From Kluyvera intermedia (GTDB lineage Bacteria > Pseudomonadota > Gammaproteobacteria > Enterobacterales > Enterobacteriaceae): DNA of 64,000 nt. The position numbers and the translations under genes were made by a program. This document shows, in pieces, positions 38,365-48,835 of this stretch. How positions within the stretch are numbered: position 1 is the stretch's first letter; each line of letters starts with the position of its first letter. The notes under the pieces are model-generated. The model worked only from the letters and a program-made list of their open reading frames with translations, ran no database searches and was not told where the DNA came from. The stretch is taken from assembly GCF_021440345.1 (NCBI RefSeq), contig NZ_JAKCNS010000029.1:16953-80952 (forward strand), written 5' to 3'.

Positions 38365-39533
38365 AGCTGCCATCCCAGCAGCAGCGCCAGCATGACCAGC
38401 CCTGCCGCCGCAATATAGATAGTCGACACGCCCATCCACGCCATCATCAGCCCGGCCAGCGGCCCGATTATCCCCAGCGACAGATCCATAAACACGGTAT
38501 AGGTGGCCAGCGCCGCGCCCTGATTTTGCTGCGGCACCGCTTTAACGGCAACGACGCCCAGAGCCGGGAAAACCAGCGAAAAGCCCGCGCCTGCCAGGAA
38601 GGTGCCCACTTTTGCCATCAGCGGCGTCGCCGCGACGCCCACCAGCAGCAAACCGATCACCTCAACGGCAAAACAGATCATCGCCACGTTCAGACCACCC
38701 AGACGATTTATACCGTTGGGGAACAGCAGCCGGGTGCCGACGAAAGCACAGCTAAACAGCGTGAGCGCGAAGGCCGCACCATCCCAACCTTTAGCGTCGT
38801 AGAACAGAGTGATAAAGGTGGCGATGACGCCAAACCCGGCCGATGCCAGGGCCAGCGCCATTCCATAGGGCCAGACGCGGCCCAGCACGGCACGAAACGA
38901 CATCGGTTTGCCTTTGGTGGCTTTCACCTCTGCACGTGGAAGTGCTGCCAGAATAGCCACCGCGGCTACCGCCATGATCGCCAGCGCCAGCCCTTGCAGG
39001 CCGATATAGCGATAGCAAAGCACACCCAGCGGCGCGCCCATCGCCATCGCACCGTAGGTGACGATACCATTCCAGGAAATAACCCGCCCAATATGGGGAG
39101 CACCGACCACGCCAACGCCCCACAGGGTGGAGCCGGTTCCCGCAAAACTTTGGCCAATACCGAGGATCACGCGGCCAATGCACAGCAGCACAAGGCTCAC
39201 CAGCGGCCAGCCGCTACCCAGTGACGCCAGCAGATAGCCAACCCCGCTGAGGAAGCAGCCGCATAAACCGAAGACGACGATTTTTTTCGGCCCTAGCTGG
39301 TCGGCATAACGCCCGGCGTGAGGGCGACTGAGCAGCGTGGCGAAATACTGTAGGCTAATCACCAGCCCCGCCCAAAAAGCGCTAAATCCCATGACATCAT
39401 GGACATAGCCTGGCAGCACCGCTAGCGGCAGGCCAATCGTAAGATAGCTGGCGAAGTTAAAGATAACGACGGAGACAATACGCAAGTTGAGGCGCAGACC
39501 GCTAAGCTGCACCTCTGCGTCGGCCGCTGGCAT
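38343..39533 (-). CDS. yhhS: Major facilitator superfamily transporter YhhS
   Basis: A 396-residue, 12-segment MFS transporter matching E. coli YhhS (405) across its length (RIVSVVIFNFASYLTIGLPL, GFSAFWAGLVISLQYFATLL, FAGTGSTLWGVGVVG). The natural substrate is unknown; arabinose and glyphosate have been suggested for the E. coli protein. I place the start at the ATG 39531-39533 (MPAADAEVQL), with AAGGGA upstream; a TTG eight codons earlier is possible. It lies 64 bp past arnF on the same strand, with a hairpin between. Confidence 0.92.
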   Translation of the reverse strand: MPAADAEVQLSGLRLNLRIVSVVIFNFASYLTIGLPLAVLPGYVHDVMGFSAFWAGLVISLQYFATLLSRPHAGRYADQLGPKKIVVFGLCGCFLSGVGYLLASLGSGWPLVSLVLLCIGRVILGIGQSFAGTGSTLWGVGVVGAPHIGRVISWNGIVTYGAMAMGAPLGVLCYRYIGLQGLALAIMAVAAVAILAALPRAEVKATKGKPMSFRAVLGRVWPYGMALALASAGFGVIATFITLFYDAKGWDGAAFALTLFSCAFVGTRLLFPNGINRLGGLNVAMICFAVEVIGLLLVGVAATPLMAKVGTFLAGAGFSLVFPALGVVAVKAVPQQNQGAALATYTVFMDLSLGIIGPLAGLMMAWMGVSTIYIAAAGLVMLALLLGWQLKKRPLA

Positions 39534-39550
39534 AGATAATCCCTTAAAGC

Positions 39551-39583
39551 GCGACAAAACGGCATTATTGCATATTTTGTCGC
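39551..39583. terminator. Inverted repeat between arnF and yhhS
   Basis: A perfect 9-bp inverted repeat, GCGACAAAA (39551-39559) and TTTTGTCGC (39575-39583), with a 15-base loop. It may weakly end the arn transcript before yhhS, though no U run follows the stem. Confidence 0.45.
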
Positions 39584-39597
39584 CGGGGCGAGACGCG

Positions 39598-39987
39598 TCA
39601 GGAAGTGCGCGCTGATTTATTCGGCCAGAAAATGGTAATCACCCCGCCCACAATCAGCACCACGCCCAGCAGCCCGCGCCATGAGAACGGCTCATGCCAG
39701 CCGGGTAGCCAAATGGCGGCCAGCCACACCACCATATAGCTCAGACTCAGTAACGCATACGCCTTCGCCAGCGGCAGGCGCTTCAACGCGAAGAACCAGC
39801 AGGCCATCGACGCCACATAGCCCAGCAGCCCCAACAGCAGCGCCAGCGTTCCATCGCCGAAGTGCAGCAGATGCAGCACCAGAACCCACGGTTGTTCCGC
39901 TGACGGCAGCGTGGTCATCGCCGTACGCAGCGTCAGCTGCGCAGCGCTCACCAGCGCAACGCTCATTAATGCCCATAACAGACCCAT
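39598..39987 (-). CDS. arnF: Undecaprenyl phosphate-L-Ara4N flippase subunit ArnF
   Basis: A 129-residue EamA/SMR-like membrane protein (E. coli ArnF 128) with four hydrophobic segments (ALMSVALVSAAQLTLRTAM, LSLSYMVVWLAAIWLPGW). With ArnE it is thought to flip undecaprenyl-phosphate-Ara4N to the periplasmic face. It is the last arn gene, overlapping arnE by one base. Confidence 0.95.
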   Translation of the reverse strand: MGLLWALMSVALVSAAQLTLRTAMTTLPSAEQPWVLVLHLLHFGDGTLALLLGLLGYVASMACWFFALKRLPLAKAYALLSLSYMVVWLAAIWLPGWHEPFSWRGLLGVVLIVGGVITIFWPNKSARTS

Positions 39988-40325
39988 CAGACGCTGCTCC
40001 CCAATAGCATGATGCCCATAATAATCAGCACCACGCCCGCCCAGTGGCGACGGCTTACCGGTTCACGCCAAATGATTCGCGCCGCCAGCGTCACCCACAC
40101 AAAGTTCAGGCTCAGCATCGGATAGGCCACGCTGACCGGGATCTGCTGCAATACCAGTAGCCACAGCAGCATTCCCAGCCCGAGCAGCGCCAGCGCCAGC
40201 CCAAGCCAGGTGAGCAGGTGACGACCACGCCGCCCTCGTGGGGCGGGACGCGTCGCCTGTTTTTGGCACAGCTGCCCGGCGCAGCTCAATAGGCTGGCGA
40301 GCAGCAAGCAGGCCCAAACAATCAT
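39987..40325 (-). CDS. arnE: Undecaprenyl phosphate-L-Ara4N flippase subunit ArnE
   Basis: A 112-residue EamA/SMR-like membrane protein (E. coli ArnE 111) with four hydrophobic segments and the [18 protein letters not shown] stretch. It partners with ArnF. It overlaps arnT by 4 bases. Confidence 0.95.
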   Translation of the reverse strand: MIVWACLLLASLLSCAGQLCQKQATRPAPRGRRGRHLLTWLGLALALLGLGMLLWLLVLQQIPVSVAYPMLSLNFVWVTLAARIIWREPVSRRHWAGVVLIIMGIMLLGSSV

Positions 40326-41977
40326 TGCGGGCGATACTGAATAAAGACGGTGCGGTCCATCATGTACACCTCATCTGGTTTTGGCAGCGGCAGATCCGCC
40401 AACTTCACGTTGCGCGACAGTAGCAGCACCAATGAGATTGGGCCTTCCTGACGGTGTGCCGCCAGCCACTGCGGGAAATCATCGCTTGAGAGATAGCGGT
40501 CTTTGGCGTCAGGATATGAAAGGCCATATTTCAGCTCCCCCTGCTGACCATACAGCATCACATCGCTGCGCTTAAGCTCCCACGCCAGCCCTGCGGCCAC
40601 CCCGACGCTGTTGCTCAGCACGTAGCGGCTCGGTGCCAGCGACTCGTTCACTATGTCGACCAGGAACTGCGGCTGCTTGCTGTCGGTTACGCGGTCAGGA
40701 ATCGCAAAACCCACCAGCAGCGCCAGCCCCAACGGACAGAGCGCAGCCAGCGTCCAGCGCTGGGTTCCCGGTTTTATCGACAGCCAGCCCATCAGCGCCC
40801 AGACAAAGAACGCCACCGCAGCCAGTACGCATTTATACAACTCGATTTGCATCCACACCGGGTGCTTCATCGGCCCCCACGGCGAGACGACCACCACGGC
40901 AATCAGGCCCACAACGCCGAAGACGATGTTGATAATACCGTTCACCCGCAGCGCTTTGGTGCCGGTTTTGGCGGCCTCGACCGCATAGCGTGCCATCAGC
41001 ATCGCCAGCGGCGCAAAGCACGGCAGAATATAGGTTGGCAGCTTGCCTTTGGCGATACTGAAGAACAGGAACGGCATGACAACCCAGCCCAGCAGGTACA
41101 GCGCTCCCCCGTGCCCTTCGCGCTCGCGCCAGCCACGTTTGAGCGCTCCCGGCAGTAACGCCAGCCACGGTAAGCTTCCGGCGATCAGGAACGGGATGTA
41201 GTACCAGAATGGCGCTTTGTGTTGGGCATCACTCTGGGCGAAACGCTGAATATGCTCCACCCAGAAGAAATAGCGCCAGAAATCACCTTCGTGTTCGGCA
41301 ATCGCTAGCCCCCACGGCAAGACGGTCAGCACACAAACCAGCACCGACAGCCAGCCCCACATCAGCACTTCCCGCCAGCGTTTTTGGGCAATCACCCACG
41401 GCAGAACGCCAATCACCGGCACCGCCAGCGCGAGGAAACCTTTGGTCATCACCCCCATCCCGCAGGCGATACCCAGCAGCACATAACCCCAGAATCGCTG
41501 GCCGGTTGTTTCAGCCGACGCCGCCAGCCAAAAGCTGACCATCGCCATGGTCATCCACAGGGTGATCATCGGGTCGAGAACCGCGTAGGTGCCAATCCCG
41601 TAAACCAGGAACGCGGTTAAAAAAATCACGCCGGAGAGCAGCGCTACCTTGCGGTCACGCCAGATTTTCCACGCCAGCCAGACTACCAGCAGTGCGGAAA
41701 CGGTAATGGAGAACACCACGCCAAAGCGCACGGCAAAGTTGTTGTGGCCAAACAGCCACTGTCCGATACTGTTAATCCAGTAACCGGCAATTGGCTTTTC
41801 AAAATAGCGTAACCCCAGGAAATGAGGGACGACCCAGTCGCCGGTCGCCAGCATCTCACGGCTGATCTCCGCATAGCGGGTTTCATCCGGCTGCCACAGC
41901 AGCCGGAAGTTGAGTGGAACCAGGTAATACAGCACGAACAATGCAACTAACGAAATTCCGTAGCGAAGGGATTTCAT
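40322..41977 (-). CDS. arnT: Lipid A L-Ara4N transferase ArnT
   Basis: A 551-residue GT-C glycosyltransferase (E. coli ArnT 550) in the inner membrane that moves Ara4N from undecaprenyl phosphate onto lipid A phosphates, lowering the negative charge and giving polymyxin resistance. The first periplasmic loop carries the [13 protein letters not shown] motif with the conserved aspartate/glutamate, and [20 protein letters not shown] follows. The start is the ATG at 41975-41977 ([10 protein letters not shown]), overlapping the arnD stop by 4 bases; upstream in-frame codons are not conserved. Confidence 0.97.
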   Translation of the reverse strand: MKSLRYGISLVALFVLYYLVPLNFRLLWQPDETRYAEISREMLATGDWVVPHFLGLRYFEKPIAGYWINSIGQWLFGHNNFAVRFGVVFSITVSALLVVWLAWKIWRDRKVALLSGVIFLTAFLVYGIGTYAVLDPMITLWMTMAMVSFWLAASAETTGQRFWGYVLLGIACGMGVMTKGFLALAVPVIGVLPWVIAQKRWREVLMWGWLSVLVCVLTVLPWGLAIAEHEGDFWRYFFWVEHIQRFAQSDAQHKAPFWYYIPFLIAGSLPWLALLPGALKRGWREREGHGGALYLLGWVVMPFLFFSIAKGKLPTYILPCFAPLAMLMARYAVEAAKTGTKALRVNGIINIVFGVVGLIAVVVVSPWGPMKHPVWMQIELYKCVLAAVAFFVWALMGWLSIKPGTQRWTLAALCPLGLALLVGFAIPDRVTDSKQPQFLVDIVNESLAPSRYVLSNSVGVAAGLAWELKRSDVMLYGQQGELKYGLSYPDAKDRYLSSDDFPQWLAAHRQEGPISLVLLLSRNVKLADLPLPKPDEVYMMDRTVFIQYRPQ

Positions 41978-42876
41978 ACATCGGGGCTCAAAAGTTGTTG
42001 GCAACCAAGCCAGCCTTCACGACCGGCAATCTCTCCACGCACCACTTTCCCAACCGGAAGCTGACCAAAGTCATCCGGCAGAAGCTGGCTCAATGGGCAA
42101 AAATGAATTTCCTGCTGGGCGGCCAGAGTCAACAAATGGTCGAATTGCTCGGCACAAACGCCGCCTTCAACTTCCGCGTGAATGGTATAAACCGGCGTTC
42201 CGCTATCGAGGCGAATTTTTTCCAGCAGCCAGCGGTTAAAGCCATCGGCGCTGACTACGGTTCCCACCGCTTCATCCCAGGTCGGCAGCGTCACGGGGAT
42301 TTGCACCGTGGCGAGTTCACCGTTGCTCAACTGCGGGCGAAACGGCTGCGTGCCGCGACAATCGCTGTTGTAGTGAAAATCAAACGACTCTTTGGCCTTC
42401 ACCACCCGCTGATCGGCGCGCCAACCGGCTACCGCAGAACAGGAAACCGGACGCCCAAGAATGGACTCGAGTTCACGCAGACCGCGACCAATTTCCTCCA
42501 CCAGCGGCTGCTCTTTCCACACGCCGCTCCATTGCTGCCAGCGGTGGTGATCCCAGGCATGCAGCCCGACTTCATGGACCTGCGCCACATTGCGGATAAT
42601 CTCAGCGTTAGCCGTGCCAATACGACGGCCAGGCCAGGCGGTACCGGCCAGCAGAATATCCCAGCCATACAGCGATGCCGCGCGCGAGCGCAGCATCTTC
42701 CACAAGAACTTCGGTTTTACCAGGCGCCACAGATGGCGCCCCATGTTATCCGGCCCGACGCTGAAGAAAAAACTGGCCTGGACGCGATGCTTTTTTAGCA
42801 CCGCCATCAGCCGGGGAACCCCTTCACGCGTACCGCGAAAGGTATCCACATCAACGCGCAAACCTACTTTTTTCAT
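41974..42876 (-). CDS. arnD: 4-deoxy-4-formamido-L-arabinose-phosphoundecaprenol deformylase
   Basis: A 300-residue NodB-type metal-dependent deformylase (E. coli ArnD 296). The catalytic aspartates lie in [17 protein letters not shown] near the N-terminus, and the metal histidines in [13 protein letters not shown]. It removes the formyl group from undecaprenyl-phosphate-Ara4FN. It overlaps arnA and arnT by 4 bases each. Confidence 0.97.
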   Translation of the reverse strand: MKKVGLRVDVDTFRGTREGVPRLMAVLKKHRVQASFFFSVGPDNMGRHLWRLVKPKFLWKMLRSRAASLYGWDILLAGTAWPGRRIGTANAEIIRNVAQVHEVGLHAWDHHRWQQWSGVWKEQPLVEEIGRGLRELESILGRPVSCSAVAGWRADQRVVKAKESFDFHYNSDCRGTQPFRPQLSNGELATVQIPVTLPTWDEAVGTVVSADGFNRWLLEKIRLDSGTPVYTIHAEVEGGVCAEQFDHLLTLAAQQEIHFCPLSQLLPDDFGQLPVGKVVRGEIAGREGWLGCQQLLSPDV

Positions 42877-44858
42877 GATGGTTTTTCGTCCGTCAGTTCC
42901 ACCGTACGCAGGAAGAAGTCCAGCGTCTCTTCAACCGTCTGCTGCATCTCAACGGTTGGCTGCCAGTCGAGACAGCGTTTCGCGTTGCGGATGCTCGGCT
43001 TACGGTGCTCAACGTCCTGATAACCCTTACCATAATAGTCGCTGCTTTCCACTTCGCGGAAACCGGCAAACGGAGGGAAACGGTCGCGCAGAGGGTGGCG
43101 CTCGAAGCAATCCAGCAGCATTTCCGCCAGCTCTTTGATGCTCGCTTCGTTGTCCGGATTACCGATGTTGATAATCTGCCCGTCGCAACGGCCATCTTTG
43201 TTTTCGATAACGCGGAACAGCGCTTCGATACCGTCGCTGATGTCGGTGAAGCAACGCTTCTGTTTACCGCCTTCAATCAGCTTAATCGGTGAGCCTTCAA
43301 CCAGGTTCAGAATCAACTGGGTGATGGCGCGTGAACTACCGATACGCGCGGCGTTCAGGTTATCAAGACGTGGCCCCATCCAGTTAAACGGACGGAACAG
43401 CGTAAACTTGAGGCCGGTTTTGTCACCGTAGGCCCAAATTACGCGGTCAAGCAGCTGCTTGGACACTGAGTAGATCCAGCGCTGCTTGTTGATAGGCCCC
43501 ACCACCAGGTTCGAGGTATCTTCATCGAAATTGGCGTCGGTACACATACCGTACACTTCCGAAGTCGACGGGAAGATGATGCGTTTGTTGTACTTCACGC
43601 AGTCGCGAATAATCTTCAGGTTCTCTTCGAAATCCAGCTCGAACACGCGCAGCGGGTTGCGGGTGTATTCAATTGGCGTGGCGATCGCCACCAGCGGCAG
43701 TACCACGTCGCATTTCTTAATGTGATATTCGATCCACTCGGAGTGAATGCTGATATCCCCTTCAACAAAGTGGAAGCGCGGGCAGTCGAGGAAACGGCTG
43801 ATGGCATCGGAGCCAATATCCAGACCGTAGATTTCGTAGTTATCATCCTGCAACAGGCGTTCGGTCAGGTGATTACCGATAAAGCCGTTAACCCCCAGAA
43901 TCAGCACGCGGGTACGGCGTTTTACGGCAGTAAACGGACGGCTGGAGAGCAGCGCGCCGGCGACCAGGCCCAGCGCCGGTGCCAGCTGTGCGCCCTGCAT
44001 GTAGACGCCGTTGGCGCTCTGGCCGGTGACGATTTCCAGCGCGCCTTCACCACAAGCGACAACCAGCGGCGCAACGGAAAGTACGGTGCCCGGTTTCACT
44101 GCCGGCAGATCGGTACGTACGCGGGATTTCCAGACGATAAATTTGCTGGTCCCCACAAAGCCAAACGCGCCCGGCCACGGATCGCTCACCGCGCGAACCA
44201 TGTTGTGCAGCGTCTGCGCCGGTTTTTCCCACTCCAGACGGCCATCTTCCGGAGTACGGCGGCCCACATAGGTGGCCTGAGAATCATCCTGCGCACGCTC
44301 CTGTGCCTGACCGCTGCGGATTTTCGGCAGCGCATCGCCCAGTAGCATCTGGGAGGCAGAACAGAGTTTACGGTGGAGCGACAGCGCCACATCAGAGTCA
44401 GCAATCGCCACGGACTGCTGGGCAACGATATCGCCCGCGTCGGCGCGAGAAGTCATGCGATGCAAAGTCACACCGGTTTCATTCTCGCCGTTAACCAGCA
44501 CCCAGTTCAGCGGCGCACGGCCACGGTATTTCGGCAGCAGCGAACCGTGCAGGTTGAATGCGCCTTTCGGGGCCAGCTTGAGGATCTCATCGCTCAGCAG
44601 ATTGCGGTAATAGAAAGAGAAAATGACTTCTGGAGACATCGCACGAATGCGGTCAACCCACAGCGGGTGGTTAACATCTTCAGGGGCATAGACAGTAATG
44701 CCCTGTTCAGCCGCCAGACGGGCAACGGAGCCGAAGAAATTATTCTCACCGGCGTTATCCGGGTGCGTGAAGATAGCCTCAATGTCGTATCCGGCGTCCA
44801 GCAGTGCCTGAATACCAGTGCAACCCATGTCGTGATAGGCAAATACAACAGCTTTCAT
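42873..44858 (-). CDS. arnA: Bifunctional UDP-Ara4N formyltransferase / UDP-glucuronate decarboxylase
   Basis: A 661-residue fusion enzyme (E. coli ArnA 660). The N-terminal formyltransferase domain (about 1-305) has [19 protein letters not shown], with the catalytic histidine and the N-x-H-x-S-L-L-P-x-Y-R-G signature. The C-terminal SDR domain has the NAD motif [14 protein letters not shown] and the catalytic region PSTSEVYGM with [10 protein letters not shown]. It makes UDP-Ara4O from UDP-glucuronate and later formylates UDP-Ara4N. The stop of arnC overlaps its first base. Confidence 0.98.
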   Translation of the reverse strand: MKAVVFAYHDMGCTGIQALLDAGYDIEAIFTHPDNAGENNFFGSVARLAAEQGITVYAPEDVNHPLWVDRIRAMSPEVIFSFYYRNLLSDEILKLAPKGAFNLHGSLLPKYRGRAPLNWVLVNGENETGVTLHRMTSRADAGDIVAQQSVAIADSDVALSLHRKLCSASQMLLGDALPKIRSGQAQERAQDDSQATYVGRRTPEDGRLEWEKPAQTLHNMVRAVSDPWPGAFGFVGTSKFIVWKSRVRTDLPAVKPGTVLSVAPLVVACGEGALEIVTGQSANGVYMQGAQLAPALGLVAGALLSSRPFTAVKRRTRVLILGVNGFIGNHLTERLLQDDNYEIYGLDIGSDAISRFLDCPRFHFVEGDISIHSEWIEYHIKKCDVVLPLVAIATPIEYTRNPLRVFELDFEENLKIIRDCVKYNKRIIFPSTSEVYGMCTDANFDEDTSNLVVGPINKQRWIYSVSKQLLDRVIWAYGDKTGLKFTLFRPFNWMGPRLDNLNAARIGSSRAITQLILNLVEGSPIKLIEGGKQKRCFTDISDGIEALFRVIENKDGRCDGQIINIGNPDNEASIKELAEMLLDCFERHPLRDRFPPFAGFREVESSDYYGKGYQDVEHRKPSIRNAKRCLDWQPTVEMQQTVEETLDFFLRTVELTDEKPS

Positions 44859-45838
44859 TACTGATTTTCCTCTTCAGACACCAGGCTTTCCTGGCGTACA
44901 ACTCGTTGAATAAAGTAGCGGGGACGGGCGCGCACATCGTTGTAGATACGGCCGATATATTCCCCAAGCAGCCCCATACCGATGAACTGGGCGCCGATGA
45001 ACATGAACAAAATGGCAAAGAGCATGAACACGCCGTCGCCCGCCCATTCCGCACCGAGCACCAGACGCAGTACCACCAGCAGAATCGAGAAGGCAAAACC
45101 GAGGGCGGCGATAATGCTGCCGACCACGCTCAACAGACGCAGCGGTGTGGTGGTCAAACAGGTCACCAGGTCGTACATCAGGTTAATCAGGCGCATAAAG
45201 CTGTATTTCGAGTCGCCGAACTCGCGCTCGGCGTGGTGCACCGGGATCTCCACGGCGCGGCGGGCAAAGGTATTTGCCAGAATCGGAATAAAGGTGCTGC
45301 GTTCATGGCAGTTGAGCATCGCGTCAATAATGTGGCGACGATAAGCGCGCAGCATGCAGCCGTAATCGCCCATCGCTTTACCGGTGGTCCGCTGGATCAG
45401 GCGGTTAATCATCTTCGATGCGGTCTTACGGAATACGCTGTCCTGGCGGTTTTGTCGTACGGTGCCGACCACGTCATAGCCTTCGTTCGCCTTCTCAACC
45501 AGGCGCGGAATTTCTTCCGGCGGGTTTTGCAGGTCGGCATCAAGGGTGATAATCAAATCACCGGTCACGTGGCTGAACCCGGCCATAATCGCCGAATGCT
45601 GACCATAGTTACGGTTGAGCAGCACCGCGACCACATGGCTGTCCGGGGCTTCGGCGGCGGCAACCAGCATCTGCGCCGAGTCATCAACGCTGCCGTCGTC
45701 AACCAGCAGAATTTCATATTCGCAATCCAACAGGGCACAGGCTTCGTCGGTACGACGAATCAACTCCGGCAGGCTCTCCTGCTCGTTGTACACCGGGATC
45801 ACCACGGAAACTTTTTTAACTTTCGGGTATTCAAACAT
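44858..45838 (-). CDS. arnC: Undecaprenyl-phosphate 4-deoxy-4-formamido-L-arabinose transferase
   Basis: A 326-residue GT2 glycosyltransferase (E. coli ArnC 322). The catalytic domain has [16 protein letters not shown], the metal-binding [10 protein letters not shown] and [11 protein letters not shown]; two C-terminal membrane segments follow ([40 protein letters not shown]). It joins Ara4FN to undecaprenyl phosphate. It lies one base downstream of arnB. Confidence 0.97.
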   Translation of the reverse strand: MFEYPKVKKVSVVIPVYNEQESLPELIRRTDEACALLDCEYEILLVDDGSVDDSAQMLVAAAEAPDSHVVAVLLNRNYGQHSAIMAGFSHVTGDLIITLDADLQNPPEEIPRLVEKANEGYDVVGTVRQNRQDSVFRKTASKMINRLIQRTTGKAMGDYGCMLRAYRRHIIDAMLNCHERSTFIPILANTFARRAVEIPVHHAEREFGDSKYSFMRLINLMYDLVTCLTTTPLRLLSVVGSIIAALGFAFSILLVVLRLVLGAEWAGDGVFMLFAILFMFIGAQFIGMGLLGEYIGRIYNDVRARPRYFIQRVVRQESLVSEEENQ

Positions 45839-45839
45839 T

Positions 45840-46979
45840 TCAACGTCCTGCGAGCTGATGGAGCGCCGTAATCACGCGGGTGGCATCGTCATCGGTCATA
45901 TCCGGGAACAAGGGGATCGAGCAGATACGCGCGCTGTTCCATTCGGTATTCGGCAGCGACAGGTCAGGAAAACGCTCGCGGTAATATTTTTGTGTATGCG
46001 CTGCGCGGAAATGCAGCCCGGTGCCGATGCCTTTCGCCTTCAGCTGTTCCATCAATGCATCGCGGCTGATACCACAGCGTTGCTCGTCTACGCGGATAAT
46101 GAACAGATGCCAGGCGTGTAGATGCGACCAGGCCGGAACGGCCAGCGGCTGGAAAGGCGTGTCGGCCAACTCTTTGGTATAGCGCGTTGCTATCTCGCTA
46201 CGGCGCTGATTGGCCAGCCCGAGTTTCCCCAGTTGCACCAACGCCAGCGCGGCATTGATATCCGCCAGGTTGTACTTAAAGCCCGGGCTGATAACTTCCG
46301 CCTGCGGAGCGCGGCCAAGAGTCTGACGGTCATAGGCATCCACGCCCAGGCCGTGGAACTTCAGGCTACGAATACGGTTCGCCAGTTGCTCATCGTCGGT
46401 AACAATCAACCCGCCTTCAGCACAGGTCATGTTCTTGATAGCGTGGAAGGAGAAAATCGCCGTCCCTTGCCAGCCAACGTGACGATTTTTGTAGTAGGTG
46501 CCAGCGGCGTGCGCGGCATCTTCAATCAACGGAATACCGTGGCGGTCGGCGACGACGCGAATGCCATCGATATCAGCAGGTGCGCCGGCATAGTGCACCG
46601 GGATAATCGCTTTAGTCCGCGGCGTAATGGCGGCTTCAACGGCCTCCGGGGTGATCATCAGATTGTCGGGATCGACGTCGATCATCACCGGCGTAGCCCC
46701 CAGCAGAACGATCATATTGAGGGTGGAGACCCAGGTTTGGGACGGGGTAATCACTTCATCGCCGGGGCCAATGCCCATCGCCATCAGCGTTACGTGCATC
46801 CCACCGGTAGCGGAGCTGACAGCGATAGAAAAACGGTTCCCCGTTAAGGCGCAGAACGCCTCTTCCAGCGCCTGATTTTTTGGCCCGGTGGTGATCCAAC
46901 CGGATTGCAGCACCTCTTTGAGCGCCGCGAACTCCGCCTCGCCCATGGAGGGGCGGGAAAACGGCAGAAAATCACTCAT
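45840..46979 (-). CDS. arnB: UDP-L-Ara4O C-4'' aminotransferase
   Basis: A 379-residue PLP-dependent DegT/DnrJ/EryC1 family aminotransferase (E. coli ArnB 379). The internal aldimine lysine is K182 in [15 protein letters not shown], with [15 protein letters not shown] before it. It turns UDP-Ara4O into UDP-Ara4N using glutamate. It is first gene of arnBCADTEF; in this family of operons PmrA is the main activator, and a PmrA-box-like site lies 145 bp upstream. Confidence 0.97.
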   Translation of the reverse strand: MSDFLPFSRPSMGEAEFAALKEVLQSGWITTGPKNQALEEAFCALTGNRFSIAVSSATGGMHVTLMAMGIGPGDEVITPSQTWVSTLNMIVLLGATPVMIDVDPDNLMITPEAVEAAITPRTKAIIPVHYAGAPADIDGIRVVADRHGIPLIEDAAHAAGTYYKNRHVGWQGTAIFSFHAIKNMTCAEGGLIVTDDEQLANRIRSLKFHGLGVDAYDRQTLGRAPQAEVISPGFKYNLADINAALALVQLGKLGLANQRRSEIATRYTKELADTPFQPLAVPAWSHLHAWHLFIIRVDEQRCGISRDALMEQLKAKGIGTGLHFRAAHTQKYYRERFPDLSLPNTEWNSARICSIPLFPDMTDDDATRVITALHQLAGR

Positions 46980-47123
46980 GAATGTTCCTTACCCTATTAC
47001 CTAAAATGAGCACGCCTGAACAGTGAATAAAACCCAACGACAGTTGTTTTGTTAAAATCAGGAATGAATAGACATGATATTTAAACCGGCAACATTCGAT
47101 TGCGGTAAAAGTAACAGTGTTAT

Positions 47124-47140
47124 CTTAGGATAAGATTAAG
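47124..47140 (-). promoter_or_regulatory. PmrA box upstream of arnB
   Basis: On the minus strand the sequence reads CTTAAT, five bases, CCTAAG. This matches the YTTAAK-N5-YTTAAK PmrA consensus at 11 of 12 positions. It lies 145 bp before the arnB start and predicts induction by PmrAB (low Mg2+ via PhoPQ, Fe3+, polymyxin). The pmrAB genes are not in the window. Confidence 0.7.
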
Positions 47141-47219
47141 AAAGGTGGGCGGGTTGAGACAATAAATGAGAAATAAACGAAATTAATTGTTTATCAATTA
47201 ATTACGTCAGCTTAATAAT

Positions 47220-47256
47220 GAAAATAAAGCGCCCAGCTTACATGCTAACTGAGCGC
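47220..47256 (-). terminator. Rho-independent terminator of padC
   Basis: On the minus strand an 8-bp stem (GCGCTCAG 47249-47256 with CTGGGCGC 47229-47236, one G-U pair) is followed by TTTATTTT. It lies about 107 bases past the padC stop and isolates padC from the arn promoter. Confidence 0.65.
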
Positions 47257-47363
47257 GAAATCACATTATTCAACGCCATCTAAACAAGAATTTTATTTAG
47301 TGACTAAATTAACCTTCGTTGCATATTAGTGTAATAAATAATGCATATAGATGAACTTAACAA

Positions 47364-47870
47364 TTAACGTAAATTAGCAGAAAAATCTTTTGGTAATTCA
47401 CTCGCCGGGCAGTTAATTACGCTATCGTTATTGGCACCACAGTCGCGAACAAAGGTGATTGTGGCAAATTCATCAATCACTTCCGTTGGATAAGCGGGCC
47501 CCGCATCACGATAAGCGTTCATCAGCGGGATGTGGTCATTCTGGAAGCACACCGTTTTTTCTGGATTATTCATCACCCAGCGCGGGAAGAAGATCGTGCC
47601 GTGGAACAGTTTATCGCCCAGATTCACAATCAGGCTTACGTCGGTACCGGTCGGCTCAGTCCAGGAAATTTTGTAGATGCTTTCGCCAACGCGCACAATG
47701 TACGCCTGCTGATCTTTCACCCACCGATTCGCCACAATGCCGCTGTGAATACGGTAATCCAGAGTACTGCCGTTTTTAACGTAAATTTCGTAGTTCCAGC
47801 CATTATCGTAGGTATAGACCAAATGTTTGCCAACGAAACCGCTCAAATCATGTTTATCAAAGTTGCTCAT
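47364..47870 (-). CDS. padC: Phenolic acid decarboxylase
   Basis: A 168-residue cofactor-free lipocalin-like decarboxylase that converts ferulic, p-coumaric and caffeic acids to vinyl phenols. The catalytic and binding residues known from Bacillus PadC are conserved: Y19 and Y21 in LVYTYDNGWNYEIYV, R49 in VANRWV, E72 in SWTEPTGTDVSL. FFPRWVMNNPEKTVCFQNDH is typical of the family. It is absent from E. coli K-12 and detoxifies plant-derived phenolic acids. It is divergent from a LysR regulator 99 bp away, which probably controls it. Confidence 0.95.
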   Translation of the reverse strand: MSNFDKHDLSGFVGKHLVYTYDNGWNYEIYVKNGSTLDYRIHSGIVANRWVKDQQAYIVRVGESIYKISWTEPTGTDVSLIVNLGDKLFHGTIFFPRWVMNNPEKTVCFQNDHIPLMNAYRDAGPAYPTEVIDEFATITFVRDCGANNDSVINCPASELPKDFSANLR

Positions 47871-47969
47871 AATGAAATCTCCTTGTGTCGATGCAGAGAT
47901 CTTATTGCTTTAAAAAGCGAATGAATAACGCTATGTTTTAATGAAATTCATCTAATTATTAAATCAATT

Positions 47970-48830
47970 ATGCATAGAACGACGCTGGAACAATGGGCTT
48001 TACTGGAGAACGTGGTCGAGCTAGGTAGCTTTGCCAAAGCCGCAGAGCAGACCAACCGTAGCCAGTCGTCGGTGAGCTATAACCTGGCGCTGTTACAAGA
48101 ACGGCTGGGAGTGGCGCTGCTGGTCGCAGAAGGTCGGCGGGCGGTATTAACACCAGCGGGCGAACTGCTGCTGGGCCAAGTAAAACCGCTGCTGAAAGCC
48201 TTTACCCGGGTTGAAAGCCGCGCCGCCACGCTGCGCGAGGGGATGCGTACCCGGCTGGATCTGGTGGTCGACAGTATTTTCCCTCGCCAACGGCTGTTCG
48301 CCATACTGCGTCAGTTTCAGCAGCGCTACCCGCAAACCCAGGTGCGGCTGACCGAAGTGCTGGAAAACGCCAGTGGCAATGATGTTGCGCAGAGCGAGGC
48401 GGATGTGATGGTGTTGACGCGTCGTCAGGACATCACCGGACGCGGCGAATGGTTGATGAATATCGATTTTGTTGCCGTGGCCCATCGCGCTCACCCTTTA
48501 TTCAATCAGCCAGAACCCCTCAACGATGAGCTGCTGCGCCCGTGGCCGCTGATTCGTATCGCCGACAGCGACCGGCAGGCGGGCCGCGATGCATGGACCT
48601 TCTCCACCATTGATGCCGCTATCGATGCGGTGATGTATCAGGTCGGTTACGGCTGGCTGCCGGAGGAGAGAATTGCGGAGGAGCTAGCCCAAGGGACGTT
48701 AAAACTTTTGCCGCTGAGTCACGGGATCAGGCGCGCCACGCCGCTGCATCTGATCGTCAAACAGGATTTGGCCCCGCTCGACGAACAGGTGGAAATGCTG
48801 CTGGCGCTGTTTAGCCAGCAGGAGAGATAA
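47970..48830 (+). CDS. LysR family regulator next to padC
   Basis: A 286-residue LysR-type regulator. The N-terminal winged helix-turn-helix (NVVELGSFAKAAEQTNRSQS, then SVSYNLALLQERLGVALL) is followed by a substrate-binding domain (TRLDLVVDSIFPRQRLFAIL). The divergent layout and 99-bp shared promoter region, with an ATGAA/TTCAT dyad at 47941-47951, suggest phenolic-acid-dependent control of padC. This is not the PadR protein family of Gram-positive pad systems. It is convergent with yhiN, 5 bp apart. Confidence 0.88.
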   Translation: MHRTTLEQWALLENVVELGSFAKAAEQTNRSQSSVSYNLALLQERLGVALLVAEGRRAVLTPAGELLLGQVKPLLKAFTRVESRAATLREGMRTRLDLVVDSIFPRQRLFAILRQFQQRYPQTQVRLTEVLENASGNDVAQSEADVMVLTRRQDITGRGEWLMNIDFVAVAHRAHPLFNQPEPLNDELLRPWPLIRIADSDRQAGRDAWTFSTIDAAIDAVMYQVGYGWLPEERIAEELAQGTLKLLPLSHGIRRATPLHLIVKQDLAPLDEQVEMLLALFSQQER

Positions 48831-48835
48831 GGCGG

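Larger units (their letters stand above)
46980..47363. other. AT-rich intergenic region padC-arnB (384 bp)
   Basis: Both flanking genes are on the minus strand. The region holds the arnB promoter and a PmrA-box-like site (47124-47140) in its left half and the padC terminator hairpin (47220-47256) in the right. It is clearly more AT-rich than the genes on both sides, which marks it as a likely junction of horizontally gained or rearranged DNA. No ORF of note is present. Confidence 0.6.

Noticed and set aside
44804..45871. Open frame of 355 codons on the plus strand
   Set aside because: Antisense to arnC and the arnA/arnB edges; explained by codon bias of the arn genes.
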